The notes below the pieces were generated by a model. It saw nothing but the letters and a program-made list of their open reading frames with translations, ran no database searches and was not told the DNA's origin. Shown here one piece after another: positions 46,418 to 56,254 of a stretch of 64,000 nucleotides of DNA. The position numbers and the translations under genes were made by a program. This DNA is from an uncultured Litorivicinus sp. (GTDB lineage: Bacteria > Pseudomonadota > Gammaproteobacteria > Pseudomonadales > Litorivicinaceae), in contig CACECO010000001.1 of NCBI GenBank assembly GCA_902558075.1, positions 1 through 64,000 on the forward strand, written 5' to 3'. How positions within the stretch are numbered: position 1 is the stretch's first letter; each line of letters opens with the position of its first letter.

Positions 46418-48688
46418 ATGAATTATTCAAAGTTACCTCGATCGATCGCACTGAGCATATTGGCCATGAGCACTGGTATCGCTCACAGCGCTGAACAAAC
46501 TGCTGCGACAACTGATCAAACTGCTGCGGCAATTGATTGGGTTGTCGATACCTCTGGAACTTATCTATGTCAAGGGTACTACAGGTCTCCATTTGTCGAA
46601 GGATCTCGAGGTGAAGATCTCAACGCAGAAGCCGAACATACCGATTACGATGGCGACGACAGGGTCATTTTGACCGGTAATGTATTCGTTAGTCGAAATG
46701 ATTTTCAACTCGAGGCCGATCGTGTGTCATTTTTGGCATCCACTGGGGATGGTGATGCCGAGGGGAATATCAAAATCAGACGACCAAACTCGTTGCTCGT
46801 CGGTGAAACGGCATCGGTCAATGTGCGGACAAATGCGTTTGACTTAAAAAATTCGTCCTTCGTCACACACCAAAATCGGCTGAGAGGAGAATCAGAATTC
46901 GCAATTGGGGCTCCAAACGGTGACATTCGGGTTGTTAACGGGACCATCACATTCTGTGAACCCGATGTCAACTCATGGGATTTGCAGGCGGACCAGATTT
47001 ATTTGGATCAATCTTCCGGGCGCGGATGGGCGAGCGATGTCATCGTACGCGTCAAAGCGATTCCGGTGTTTTACACTCCCGCTTTGGGTTTTCCCCTCGA
47101 TGATCGGCGTCTAAACGGATTTCTCTTCCCAAGTTACTCTGTCGGCTCGACGTCGGGTACGGAAATCGTGACTCCATTTTATTGGAATCTTGCACCCAAC
47201 TATGACTTATTGATTCAACCTCGATTCATGACGGCCCGTGGAACAGCGATTGGCTTACATGGGCGTTATCTGTTTGAAGACTTCAGCTTATTTGAAGCAA
47301 AAACAGAGCAACTGCCAGATGACAAAGTAGCAGGAACGGATCGCCATATTTCAAAGCTCGCCTTGACCAGTGATCCATCAAAACCAGTTATTTGGAACAT
47401 AGCTTACGAAGACACATCGGACGGGACATACCAAAATGATTTCGACAATTTTGCTGATCTCTCCGACGAGCAACAGCTGATATCATCAATCGGCGCGACC
47501 GTTCGTGGAGACAACTGGAGCGCTGGATGGCTAATCGACCGGGTTGATGTTGTTGATCCATCCATAACGGGCTCGGTAGTCAAGTTTTCTCGTCAACCAC
47601 AATTGACTGGATCTTGGGCCAATTACAGTGAGGATTGGAATATATTTGCTTCAGGCGATGCAACTGACTTCACACGAACCACAACGGGGCTATCAAGTTC
47701 AGATCCATCTGAAGGCCGTCGTCTCTCTTCAGATTTAAAAGCCGAATACCCCATGTCACGTGCGTTCGGGTCGCTGACTCCGGCGGCTCTTGGGTTCGCG
47801 CGCTGGTCAGAGGCAACCGCAGGCGCAACAACACAAGATAATGCGTATTTCACCTATGGTGCCTCACTCGATGGAAGCCTTAATTTCGAAAAGTTCGGTG
47901 AAAACGGTTCACTGTATGAAATCATGCCGCGCGCGAAGCTGTTGATTCGCGAACCAAATGAAGATCCGACGGTTGTCAAATTCGATACACCTGATACCGC
48001 AAACGAAACAGATATGGTCAGTCAAATTTTCTTAGATAACCCGATCTCTGGAGGTGACTTCGTTGGTGATACCCGGGAGATGGCTCTATCTCTTACTTCC
48101 CGGGGCGTTAACGGTAATGGCATCGAAATATACCGCGTAACTGCCGGACGAACACTGTTCCTTCAGGATCGTGGGATTACTCTTTCAGGCAGTCCGGAAA
48201 CCACGGAACAAGGACCTTTGGTTGTCGAATCACACGTACGCCTTGCTGAGTCATTTAACTGGAAAACGCGCTTCACTTCTGTCGCCGATGGCGAAACCAT
48301 GGATACAGCAACCAACGAATTGAAATATCGATCTTCTGACACAGAGTATGTCACACAACGTATCGTTTGGGACAATGACTCAGCGATTCGAACCGATTTG
48401 TATGTATCGAATCAGCTCAGCCTAGAATGGCGTTTTCTGGCAGGCCTGCAATGGGAACCGAACACTGAAGAACGCGTCAATCAGGTGGTTGGTGTTGAAT
48501 ACGAAAGCTGTTGTTGGCGTGCAGCGGTAGTTCATGCCTATGAGCGTGACCGAGTCACGTCGACAGAAGGCGGGCACTCGGTGAAACTACAACTTGAACT
48601 CAAAGGACTCGGCGTCCTAAGTCGCGGGGCTTCCTCAATTATGGAACGGTTATTGGAAGGTTATGAACTCTCTGAAGCTCGATATTAA
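46418..48688 (+). CDS. lptD: LPS-assembly protein LptD
   Basis: A 756-residue outer-membrane protein: signal peptide to about residue 25, an OstA/LptA-like jellyroll (about 60–200), and a C-terminal beta-barrel. The disulfide cysteines match the E. coli layout: C51, C180 and the adjacent pair near 698–699 (YESCCWRA). With LptE it inserts lipopolysaccharide into the outer leaflet. It is the first gene of lptD-surA-pdxA-rsmA-apaG-apaH-cca, and its 3' end overlaps surA by 26 bases. Confidence 0.97.
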   Translation: MNYSKLPRSIALSILAMSTGIAHSAEQTAATTDQTAAAIDWVVDTSGTYLCQGYYRSPFVEGSRGEDLNAEAEHTDYDGDDRVILTGNVFVSRNDFQLEADRVSFLASTGDGDAEGNIKIRRPNSLLVGETASVNVRTNAFDLKNSSFVTHQNRLRGESEFAIGAPNGDIRVVNGTITFCEPDVNSWDLQADQIYLDQSSGRGWASDVIVRVKAIPVFYTPALGFPLDDRRLNGFLFPSYSVGSTSGTEIVTPFYWNLAPNYDLLIQPRFMTARGTAIGLHGRYLFEDFSLFEAKTEQLPDDKVAGTDRHISKLALTSDPSKPVIWNIAYEDTSDGTYQNDFDNFADLSDEQQLISSIGATVRGDNWSAGWLIDRVDVVDPSITGSVVKFSRQPQLTGSWANYSEDWNIFASGDATDFTRTTTGLSSSDPSEGRRLSSDLKAEYPMSRAFGSLTPAALGFARWSEATAGATTQDNAYFTYGASLDGSLNFEKFGENGSLYEIMPRAKLLIREPNEDPTVVKFDTPDTANETDMVSQIFLDNPISGGDFVGDTREMALSLTSRGVNGNGIEIYRVTAGRTLFLQDRGITLSGSPETTEQGPLVVESHVRLAESFNWKTRFTSVADGETMDTATNELKYRSSDTEYVTQRIVWDNDSAIRTDLYVSNQLSLEWRFLAGLQWEPNTEERVNQVVGVEYESCCWRAAVVHAYERDRVTSTEGGHSVKLQLELKGLGVLSRGASSIMERLLEGYELSEARY

Positions 48689-49952
48689 GTGTGTACTCTC
48701 CACTCTGGTATTCAGCGGCATGCTGGGGGTTGCTGAAGCGCGAGTAATCGACAAAATTATCGCTGAAGTAGACTCCGGTGTCGTTCTTTCGAGTGATATC
48801 GAGACCCGACTAAATGATCTTCAGACTCAAGCTGAGTTGCGCGGCAATACCATTGAGATGACTGATGAACTGCGTCAACAGGTACTCGAGCGGTTAATTC
48901 TTGAGCAAGCACAAATTGAAGTCGCCAAACGCCGCGGTTTACAGATTGATGATGCTCGCGTCAACGAGACGCTGTTGCAGATTGCCAAAAATCGAGATAC
49001 TGATTTACTTGGATTAAAGAACGCGATCGAATCTGAAAGGAAGAGCTTCGCTGTTTTTCGAGAGCAGATTCGCCGCGAATTGTTGATTAACGCGGTTCGC
49101 GATCGCGAGGTTCGTAGTCGGATTCGGATCAGCGACTCAGAGCTTGAACGGTTTATGGAAACAACCGGTGGACAGATCAGTACTGCGCCTGAACTCCTCC
49201 TTAGTCAAATCGTGGTCGGGCTACCAAACCGCGCGAGCCCTGAGTTAATTCCGCAAGCAGAACAAAAAGCGGTTCAAATCCGCGATGCGCTCCTCAAAGG
49301 CGCTCCGTTCGGACAGATGGCAGCCCGCTATTCGGACGCTCCAGAGGCGAGTCAAGGTGGAGACCTTGGGTGGAGAAATATTCTCGAACTGAACCCTGTC
49401 TTTGCCGACGCATTGGCAGACGCGAAAAAAAATACATTAATTGGGCCAATCCGATCGCCAGGTGGTTTTCATTTGATCGCTGTTCGCGATCGGCGCGGAG
49501 ACCAGTCAGTTGTCATCACCGAATATCGCGCACGTCATATTCTGATCAAACCTGATGCAGTGCGATCACCTGAAAAAGCGGAAGCCCTCGCCCAAAACGT
49601 CGGCCGTGAATTACAGGATGGCGCTGATTTTGCGGAACTTGCTCGACGGTTTTCTGAGGATCCACTGAGTGCAGCGAAAGGTGGTGATCTCGGATGGGTT
49701 CGAGCGGATCAATTAGTACCTGGTTTTGCGAGTGTTATGACAGAACTGCCTCTCAATACTCTTAGCGAAGTGGCTCATAGCCGTTTCGGCTATCATTTGA
49801 TCGAAGTCCTAGAGACCCGTGAATCTGACATTTCTGAGGAACAGATGAAAAATCGCGCGCGTCAAATTTTGACTGAGCGTAAGTTTTCACAAGAACTCGA
49901 CTCTTGGCTCCGCCAAGTTCGGGTGGATGCATTTGTCGAAATAAAGTCATGA
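48663..49952 (+). CDS. surA: Periplasmic chaperone SurA
   Basis: A 429-residue SurA: a signal peptide (about residues 1–26, ending VAEA), an N-terminal chaperone region, two parvulin-type PPIase domains (about 175–275 and 285–385; ASQGGDLGW and AAKGGDLGWV) and a C-terminal helix. It escorts outer-membrane proteins such as LptD, the preceding gene product. GGAAGG precedes the ATG, which lies inside lptD. Confidence 0.97.
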   Translation: MNSLKLDIKCVLSTLVFSGMLGVAEARVIDKIIAEVDSGVVLSSDIETRLNDLQTQAELRGNTIEMTDELRQQVLERLILEQAQIEVAKRRGLQIDDARVNETLLQIAKNRDTDLLGLKNAIESERKSFAVFREQIRRELLINAVRDREVRSRIRISDSELERFMETTGGQISTAPELLLSQIVVGLPNRASPELIPQAEQKAVQIRDALLKGAPFGQMAARYSDAPEASQGGDLGWRNILELNPVFADALADAKKNTLIGPIRSPGGFHLIAVRDRRGDQSVVITEYRARHILIKPDAVRSPEKAEALAQNVGRELQDGADFAELARRFSEDPLSAAKGGDLGWVRADQLVPGFASVMTELPLNTLSEVAHSRFGYHLIEVLETRESDISEEQMKNRARQILTERKFSQELDSWLRQVRVDAFVEIKS

Positions 49953-50932
49953 ATCCGCTTGCCATTACACCTGGTGATCCCGGCGGTATTGGACCAGATC
50001 TCTGTATTCAAGCGGCCATCGATGGCGAACTCCAAGGAGTCGTCATCGCAGACCCCGAAATCATGAAACGTCGCGCAGCTATCCTCGACCTTCCCGTCAG
50101 TATTGTGGACGCTGACCACTACAAGCCAGACCGTACCCAAGGGGTGATCTATGTTGATGCAGTGGCAGCGACTAATCCCATCAACGAACCTGGTGTTTCG
50201 GATCCGATAAACGCTGGCTATTGTTTGCAGTCGATTAAACATGCCCTCACCGGCATTCAACAGCAACGCTTCCGTGCTCTTGTGACCGGACCCCTGAATA
50301 AAGCAACGATACGCGATGGTGGTTTCGAATCATTTACTGGGCACACAGAATTCTTGAGAGATTTTTATGGTCTATCTGAGGTTGTGATGATGTTGGCATC
50401 AAACGACTGTCGCGTTGCCCTAGTAACCACCCACCTGCCACTGACTGAGGTCTCCAAAGTCATCACACGAGAGCGGATTGAATCGGTGACCAACATTGTA
50501 ATTAGGGCGTTCAATGAGGTGTTTCGACTGCCAAATCCACGGATACATGTGCTTGGGTTAAACCCTCATGCGGGTGAAGACGGACATCTGGGTCGAGAGG
50601 AAATTGACATTATTCGGCCTGCTCTTGAAGCATTGCGAGTTAAGCATCCGCACGTCCATCTCGAAGGACCCTTACCCGCTGATACAGCATTCACACCAGA
50701 ACTCCGAGCGCAGGCCGATTGCCATATCGCGATGTACCATGATCAAGGACTTCCAGTGGTGAAATATCAAGGATTCGGTGATTCAGTCAATATCACTCTC
50801 GGACTCCCGATCGTTCGAACGAGCGTCGACCATGGGACTGCACTGAATTTGGCCGGAAGAGGGTTGGCGAGCACTGGAGGACTAGTCGCGGCAATCCAGG
50901 AGGCCAATCGGTTGACCGCTCAAATCGCCTAA
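49949..50932 (+). CDS. pdxA: 4-hydroxythreonine-4-phosphate dehydrogenase
   Basis: A 327-residue PdxA (E. coli 329), a step in pyridoxal-phosphate synthesis. It starts MNPLAITPGDPGGIGPD, and metal/substrate residues appear in FTGHTEFLRDFY, LNPHAGEDG and AMYHDQGLPVVKY. The ATG overlaps the surA stop as ATGA. Confidence 0.97.
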   Translation: MNPLAITPGDPGGIGPDLCIQAAIDGELQGVVIADPEIMKRRAAILDLPVSIVDADHYKPDRTQGVIYVDAVAATNPINEPGVSDPINAGYCLQSIKHALTGIQQQRFRALVTGPLNKATIRDGGFESFTGHTEFLRDFYGLSEVVMMLASNDCRVALVTTHLPLTEVSKVITRERIESVTNIVIRAFNEVFRLPNPRIHVLGLNPHAGEDGHLGREEIDIIRPALEALRVKHPHVHLEGPLPADTAFTPELRAQADCHIAMYHDQGLPVVKYQGFGDSVNITLGLPIVRTSVDHGTALNLAGRGLASTGGLVAAIQEANRLTAQIA

Positions 50933-50976
50933 ACAATCCCTGCCTCAGGTACACTTCAATTTTTGCGGGAAGTAAC

Positions 50977-51780
50977 GTGTCCAAACAACTCGCCCGATCA
51001 GCACGGAAACGTTTTGGTCAGAACTTTCTGATCGATGGTCGCGTGGTTGACGCAATTTTAGCCTCAATCACCGCGTCTTCTTCAGACACTATTGTTGAAA
51101 TCGGCCCGGGTCATGGGGCAATTACCGAAGGTTTATACGCCTCTCAATGCGATCTCATTCTTATCGAGTTGGATCGCGATTTAGTACCCGGACTGCTGGC
51201 GAGCTTTGTCAGTCAGTCCCCAGAGCGGTGCCGGCTTCTCAACAAAGATGTTCTGAAAGTGGACTTCACTCGATTAGGCAGTGCCCTGCGGATTGTCGGT
51301 AATCTGCCGTATAACATCTCAACTCCCTTACTATTCAAGCTTCTAGAACGTGGCGATCAGATTCAAGATATTCACGTGATGCTGCAAAAAGAGGTCGTCA
51401 ATCGGATCGCAGCTGCGCCTGGTGAATCGGCCTATGGTCGGCTGGGCGTCATGATACAGGCAACTGCGCATGTTGAATCGTTGATCGATGTACCGCCTGA
51501 ATGCTTTGCACCACCGCCAAAAGTCAATTCTGGTGTCATTCGGATTATTCCCGATGCGAATAAACGCGCATTGATTGAGTCAATGGATACACTAGCGCTC
51601 CTAGTTCGCCAGGCATTTAGTCAGCGGCGTAAGACGCTGAAAAATAACCTCAAAAATCTTCTGAACTTAGAAGATTTTGAAATCCTCGGTATTAATCCAA
51701 CTGATCGACCAGAACGTCTGTCTGTGGGAACCTACGTGGAACTGGCTAACTATTTGGGTCGTAGACAAGGAAACGTGTGA
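50977..51780 (+). CDS. rsmA: 16S rRNA dimethyladenosine methyltransferase
   Basis: A 267-residue RsmA (KsgA), which dimethylates the two adjacent adenines near the 16S 3' end using SAM. Motifs: RKRFGQNFLID, VEIGPGHGAITEGL (SAM site, residues about 41–54), and VGNLPYNISTPLL (catalytic). The start is GTG with GGGAAG six bases upstream. Its stop overlaps apaG. Confidence 0.97.
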   Translation: MSKQLARSARKRFGQNFLIDGRVVDAILASITASSSDTIVEIGPGHGAITEGLYASQCDLILIELDRDLVPGLLASFVSQSPERCRLLNKDVLKVDFTRLGSALRIVGNLPYNISTPLLFKLLERGDQIQDIHVMLQKEVVNRIAAAPGESAYGRLGVMIQATAHVESLIDVPPECFAPPPKVNSGVIRIIPDANKRALIESMDTLALLVRQAFSQRRKTLKNNLKNLLNLEDFEILGINPTDRPERLSVGTYVELANYLGRRQGNV

Positions 51781-52160
51781 TGCAGGATTTAAGATACCAA
51801 GTAGAAGTCAATGCACAGGCCACCTATATAGCGGCCCAATCCAACCCATCCGATGGGCGTTTTGTATTTACTTATACGGTGACTATTGAAAATAACGGGA
51901 CATTGCCAGCACAACTGTTACATCGTTATTGGAAAATTACCGATGGTGAAGGCGGAGTTCGAGAGGTCCATGGAGACGGTGTGGTTGGGGAACAACCAAC
52001 CATCGTTCCAGGCGATGAGTTCACCTATACCTCTGGAGCAATCCTCGAAACCGCAATCGGAACGATGGAAGGTCACTTTGAAATGGTTGCCTCAGATGGC
52101 GAAATTTTCAAAGCGAAAATCCCGGTATTTACGCTGTTAAATCCGGGAGCACTGCACTGA
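51780..52160 (+). CDS. apaG: ApaG protein
   Basis: A 126-residue single-domain ApaG (E. coli 125) with beta-sandwich pattern FVFTYTVTIENNG, LLHRYWKITDG, VVGEQPTIVPG and YTSGAILETAIGTMEGHF. Its biochemical role is not settled in the family. The ATG overlaps the rsmA stop; the apaH start overlaps its own stop by one base. Confidence 0.97.
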   Translation: MQDLRYQVEVNAQATYIAAQSNPSDGRFVFTYTVTIENNGTLPAQLLHRYWKITDGEGGVREVHGDGVVGEQPTIVPGDEFTYTSGAILETAIGTMEGHFEMVASDGEIFKAKIPVFTLLNPGALH

Positions 52161-52975
52161 TGGCCACCTATGTGGTTGGAGATGTTCAAGGCTGTTGGGG
52201 CGCTTTTCAGAGGCTACTCTCTGCCCTATCTTTTGACCCTCGAAATGATCACATGGTTTTCGCTGGTGACTTGATCGCGCGTGGGGACGATTCATCTGCT
52301 GTGATGCAGTGGGTATTAGATCATCACGATGCGTGCTCAGCTGTTCTTGGTAATCACGACCTTAACTTTTTAGCCGTAGCATCAGGGCTTCGCGAAGCAA
52401 AACCGAAAGACCGAACCCAACAACTTGTCGACTCAGTCATCTGTGAGGATGTGATCAATTGGTACCGTCAATGCCCTCTAGCGAGGGATTTTCCCAAGCA
52501 TAATGCCATCGTGATTCATGCCGGTATCTGGCCGCAGTTTGACAGGGATACGCTGCTTTCAGAAATCCAGTTGGTTCATCAACGACTGTGTGGCGATGCC
52601 TGGGTCGAGTCTCTTCAATCAATGTACGGCGATACACCTGTTCACTTCTGTGATGCGCAAACAAATGACGAAAAAGCACGCTTTTTAATTAATGCCTGCA
52701 CACGAATGCGCTTTGTTGACTCCCGCACGCTGGCACTTGATTTCAATTGCAAAGATGCACCCGAACTTGCACCAACCGATTTATCCCCATGGATGGATGC
52801 ACCTGGGCGAGTGACCATTGATCGACAGATCATTTTTGGTCATTGGGCGACCCTGAACGGTCGCAGAAACGATCCGGACATGATTGCCTTAGATACTGGT
52901 TGTGTATGGGGTGGCTACCTCACAGCCATTCGACTCGATGATCGTCAATTGGTACAGGTGGCGTCTGGTGTCTGA
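52160..52975 (+). CDS. apaH: Diadenosine tetraphosphatase (symmetrical)
   Basis: A 271-residue metallophosphatase splitting Ap4A to two ADP. The metal-site motifs are GDVQGC (residues about 7–12), FAGDLIARG, LGNHDLNFLA and VIHAGIWPQF, with GHWATLNG near the end. Its stop lies inside the start region of cca. Confidence 0.97.
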   Translation: MATYVVGDVQGCWGAFQRLLSALSFDPRNDHMVFAGDLIARGDDSSAVMQWVLDHHDACSAVLGNHDLNFLAVASGLREAKPKDRTQQLVDSVICEDVINWYRQCPLARDFPKHNAIVIHAGIWPQFDRDTLLSEIQLVHQRLCGDAWVESLQSMYGDTPVHFCDAQTNDEKARFLINACTRMRFVDSRTLALDFNCKDAPELAPTDLSPWMDAPGRVTIDRQIIFGHWATLNGRRNDPDMIALDTGCVWGGYLTAIRLDDRQLVQVASGV

Positions 52976-54107
52976 TTTAAAATGCCTTTTTGCTCCACTA
53001 GCAGGTATCGATCTTGACCATTTAGAGATCTACGTGGTGGGTGGAGCCGTTCGTGACTCGTTACTTGGACTGACTCCGAAAGATGTTGATTTCGTTGCAG
53101 TCGGGACGACTCCTGAAACATTCCTGGAACTCGGCTTCCAAAAAGTCGGACAGGATTTTCCTGTATTTTTGCATCCGAAAAGCCATACCGAAATAGCGCT
53201 TGCTAGGACTGAGCGGAAGACGCGCAAGGGCCATACTGGTTTTATTGTGTATGCAGATCCTACTGTATCATTGGAAACGGATCTCCTACGCCGCGACTTC
53301 ACAATCAATGCCATGGCCGTGTCTCGAAACGGTGACCTGATCGATCCGCATGGTGGGAAGAAGGATCTTCAATCACAACAATTACGTCACGTTTCTGAGG
53401 CTTTCTCAGAAGATCCATTGCGCATTCTCCGGGGTATTCGCTTCCTTGCACAACTTGGTGTCTTTGAATTTCAAATCGCACCAGAAACCAGATCAATGAT
53501 GCAGTCGATGTCACCGTGTCTGGTTGAACTCTCTGTCGAACGTATTATCGCCGAACTCGATAAAACGCTCTCATCGAGTCACCCCCATTTGGGACTTCAA
53601 CACCTCTCTAATCTCGGAATAACTAATGTGCTTGTGCCTGCGCTTGAAACGGTACCGGACCAGTTTCTGTGTCAATCAACTGACGCACGTTTGGCAGAAT
53701 GGATGATTCTGAATCAGCCGACAATCGAATGTATTGAACAATATGCAAAAGAATTTCGGTTGACCAATAAACGCACGGCTTTTTTGAAGGCTGTAACCCG
53801 CTTAAAAGATTTAGCGTTTGACGACGCAGCACTATGTCTCAATGTATTCGCTCAACTCGGCTGGTTACGAGGAAACCAACCCGATGAGGGTATTGACCAG
53901 TTGCTTGTTGAATTTGCTCAATCAGTTCAAATGACGGTCCCGATCGGACGCTGGTTTGAGATCCGACAACGGGTTCGGCAGATCTCTGCCGAACAATTCA
54001 CTATACAAGGGCTGAGTGGTCAAGCCCTCGGCGAGGCAATTTATGCCGAACGCTTCAGTGTTCTTTCGACCGAAATCTCCGCACCGGGTACCGCTCCTGG
54101 CTTGTAA
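52968..54107 (+). CDS. cca: CCA-adding tRNA nucleotidyltransferase
   Basis: A 379-residue class II enzyme adding or repairing tRNA 3' CCA. The N-terminal catalytic motifs are YVVGGAVRDSLLGL and DVDFVAVG, followed by LLRRDFTINAMAV and EDPLRILRGIRFLAQLG. The HD domain of the longer E. coli form was not recognised. I place the start at the GTG at 52968 (AGGTGG six bases upstream), inside apaH; the frame is open further upstream. The last 67 bases are antisense to folB. Confidence 0.93.
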   Translation: MSDLKCLFAPLAGIDLDHLEIYVVGGAVRDSLLGLTPKDVDFVAVGTTPETFLELGFQKVGQDFPVFLHPKSHTEIALARTERKTRKGHTGFIVYADPTVSLETDLLRRDFTINAMAVSRNGDLIDPHGGKKDLQSQQLRHVSEAFSEDPLRILRGIRFLAQLGVFEFQIAPETRSMMQSMSPCLVELSVERIIAELDKTLSSSHPHLGLQHLSNLGITNVLVPALETVPDQFLCQSTDARLAEWMILNQPTIECIEQYAKEFRLTNKRTAFLKAVTRLKDLAFDDAALCLNVFAQLGWLRGNQPDEGIDQLLVEFAQSVQMTVPIGRWFEIRQRVRQISAEQFTIQGLSGQALGEAIYAERFSVLSTEISAPGTAPGL

Positions 54108-54394
54108 AGTCTGCCTGTGACCTCAGCTACTCGGTCATCCCACAAAACGATTTTCAGAAGATCGGTCAAGCGTTTTTCGATCAAGTTACAGTGTTCGCGC
54201 GCGGCTGCAGCCTGGATGTCACGACACAACGCACCATAATCCAGCGTGTTTTCAAGATCATCAGACTCAGCGGCATCCGAAAGTGAAATTGTGATGACCA
54301 AGTCTAGATATAAAGGCTGCGGAATTTCTTTTTCATATGAGTACACCCCGATCAATGAAAGCAGCGGGAGTCTTGAAACATATATAGTATCCAT
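54041..54394 (-). CDS. folB: Dihydroneopterin aldolase
   Basis: A 117-residue FolB, which forms the pterin alcohol of folate synthesis. It starts [21 protein letters not shown], has LDYGALCRDI and HCNLIEKRLTDL with the catalytic-region residues, and KPGAVPGAEISVE near the end. Its ATG shares a base with the tsaD stop (TAATG). It converges on cca with a 67-base overlap. Confidence 0.94.
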   Translation of the reverse strand: MDTIYVSRLPLLSLIGVYSYEKEIPQPLYLDLVITISLSDAAESDDLENTLDYGALCRDIQAAAAREHCNLIEKRLTDLLKIVLWDDRVAEVTGRLYKPGAVPGAEISVERTLKRSA

Positions 54395-55422
54395 TACGAC
54401 ACCTTCGGTAGTTCGCTTAAAGGCCAACGAGGCCGAATTACCGTAGCAAGTGTGGGGTCAATCTGTCCGTGACTTAACCGCATTAGGCCGGCAAAGGCGA
54501 TCATCGCACCATTGTCTGTGCAAAATTCAGGTGCCGGATATGCCACCTGAATTCCAGATGTTTCGAGCAACTTCAACGTTTGGCGTAATAATCGATTCGC
54601 ACTAACACCACCTGACATCACAAGTGCTCGTGCTCCTGTTTCTGCAATCGCTCGCTCGCACTTGATCACGAGAGTATCAACTACCGCCTGTTGGAAGCTA
54701 GCGGCCAAATCTGCTTTTGCTTGCTCATCTAGTTGATCTGTTTTGACTAAACGACGCGCTTCAGTCAGCACTTGCGTCTTCAGCCCAGAAAAGCTGAAAT
54801 CACACCCCGGCCGGTCAGTCATTGGACGCGCGAAACGAAAACGGGTTGCATCGCCATTGTCAGCCAAGGCCGCGATTTTAGGACCACCCGGATACCCCAA
54901 TTGGAGTAATTTGGCAGTTTTATCGAAAGCTTCACCGGCTGCATCGTCAAGCGTCGTTCCTAATAATTCATAATCACCAATGCCTCGGACCAGAATCAGT
55001 TGCGAATGTCCTCCACTGACCAACAAAGCAACAAAAGGTGTTGGAAGGTCAGGAGTTTCCATTAGCGGTGCAAGGAGATGACCCTCCATATGATGAATCC
55101 CAAGCGCAGGCCGACCCAGCGAAAAGGCGAGCGACTTGCCAAAAGTGGCCCCGACCAACAATGCGCCCAGGAGACCTGGACCTGTTGTGTAAGCGACTGC
55201 ATCGACATCAACCAAATCCAAACCTGAAGCGGCAACGGTCTCATCAACCAGAGGACGGAGATAACGTATATGGTCGCGTGAAGCAAGCTCGGGAACAACC
55301 CCGCCGTATCGCGCGTGAACATCGATTTGACTATGAACGCGATGCGCCATCAGCCCATCCTGCTGACTGTAAATCGCGATTCCAGTCTCATCACATGAAG
55401 TTTCAATCCCTAAGACAAGCAT
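54394..55422 (-). CDS. tsaD: tRNA threonylcarbamoyladenosine transferase subunit TsaD
   Basis: A 342-residue TsaD, part of the complex making t6A37 on ANN-decoding tRNAs. Motifs: [15 protein letters not shown] (residues about 4–18), [11 protein letters not shown] (metal His pair), [11 protein letters not shown] and [13 protein letters not shown]. The ATG (55420–55422) has AAGGGAA upstream; eight more in-frame codons exist but are unlike the family. It is divergent from rpsU, the usual arrangement. Confidence 0.97.
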   Translation of the reverse strand: MLVLGIETSCDETGIAIYSQQDGLMAHRVHSQIDVHARYGGVVPELASRDHIRYLRPLVDETVAASGLDLVDVDAVAYTTGPGLLGALLVGATFGKSLAFSLGRPALGIHHMEGHLLAPLMETPDLPTPFVALLVSGGHSQLILVRGIGDYELLGTTLDDAAGEAFDKTAKLLQLGYPGGPKIAALADNGDATRFRFARPMTDRPGCDFSFSGLKTQVLTEARRLVKTDQLDEQAKADLAASFQQAVVDTLVIKCERAIAETGARALVMSGGVSANRLLRQTLKLLETSGIQVAYPAPEFCTDNGAMIAFAGLMRLSHGQIDPTLATVIRPRWPLSELPKVS

Positions 55423-55518
55423 CTGGTTCCCTTTTTCTCTCGACACTGGTAATCTTTCGCGCCCCGACTCGGGATACCAAGTGTAAAACTAGTTTAATTT
55501 AAGGATGGGTGGATTTTA

Positions 55519-55734
55519 ATGCCTGCGGTAAAAATTAAAGACAACGAGCCCTTTGATGTAGCACTCCGTCGCTTCAAGCGTGCATGCGAAAAAGCTGGCG
55601 TTCTCTCTGAAGTTCGTCGTCGTGAGTGTTACGAAAAGCCAACAACTCTTCGCAAGCGAGCGGCTGCGGCGGCTGTCAAGCGTCATTTAAAAAAGGTTTC
55701 TCGCGAGACCAAAAAATTCGAACGTCTCTATTAA
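55519..55734 (+). CDS. rpsU: 30S ribosomal protein S21
   Basis: A 71-residue basic S21 ([21 protein letters not shown]). It is the first gene of the macromolecular-synthesis operon rpsU-yqeY-dnaG-rpoD, tying translation, replication priming and transcription. The ATG has AAGGATGGG upstream. No convincing promoter was found in the 96-base gap shared with tsaD. Confidence 0.98.
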   Translation: MPAVKIKDNEPFDVALRRFKRACEKAGVLSEVRRRECYEKPTTLRKRAAAAAVKRHLKKVSRETKKFERLY

Positions 55735-55750
55735 TCACTGAGGTGTTCGC

Positions 55751-56197
55751 GTGAGTCCACTCAAGAACTCTCTCACTGAAGCCATGAAAGATGCTATGCG
55801 GGCGAAAGCAAAATTTCGTCTGGGTGTAATCAGAATGACACTCGCTGAAATCAAACGTGTTGAAGTGGATGAACGTGTTGATGTCGACGATGCGCGTTGT
55901 CTCGCCATCATCGATAAAATGTCGAAGCAACGTCGTGATGCAGCCAATCAATTTGTTGATGGTGGGCGCCAGGATCTTGCCGACAACGAATTAGCGGAAG
56001 TTGAAGTACTCAAAGAATTCCTTCCAGCACAGCTCACCGACGCCGAAATTATATCGCTTATCGATAAGGCAATTGCCACAACGGGCGCTTCTGGTCCCCA
56101 AGGCATGGGCCAAGTGATGGGACAATTAAAACCTCAGGTCCAGGGGCGTGCTGACATGCAGGTGATCAGTATACTGGTCAAAGAGCGCCTCAGTTAA
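55751..56197 (+). CDS. yqeY: GatB/YqeY domain protein
   Basis: A 148-residue YqeY-type protein related to the C-terminal tRNA-binding tail of GatB (RVDVDDARCLAIIDKMSKQR, GMGQVMGQLKPQVQGRADM). Its exact role is unknown; a link to tRNA amidation is by homology only. The start is GTG with GAGGTG six bases upstream. It lies between rpsU and dnaG, as in many gammaproteobacteria. Confidence 0.94.
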   Translation: MSPLKNSLTEAMKDAMRAKAKFRLGVIRMTLAEIKRVEVDERVDVDDARCLAIIDKMSKQRRDAANQFVDGGRQDLADNELAEVEVLKEFLPAQLTDAEIISLIDKAIATTGASGPQGMGQVMGQLKPQVQGRADMQVISILVKERLS

Positions 56198-56254
56198 ATT
56201 CGATCTTCAAATTCAGATACACTCTCAACACTCAACTAAACTTTCGGGTATCAA

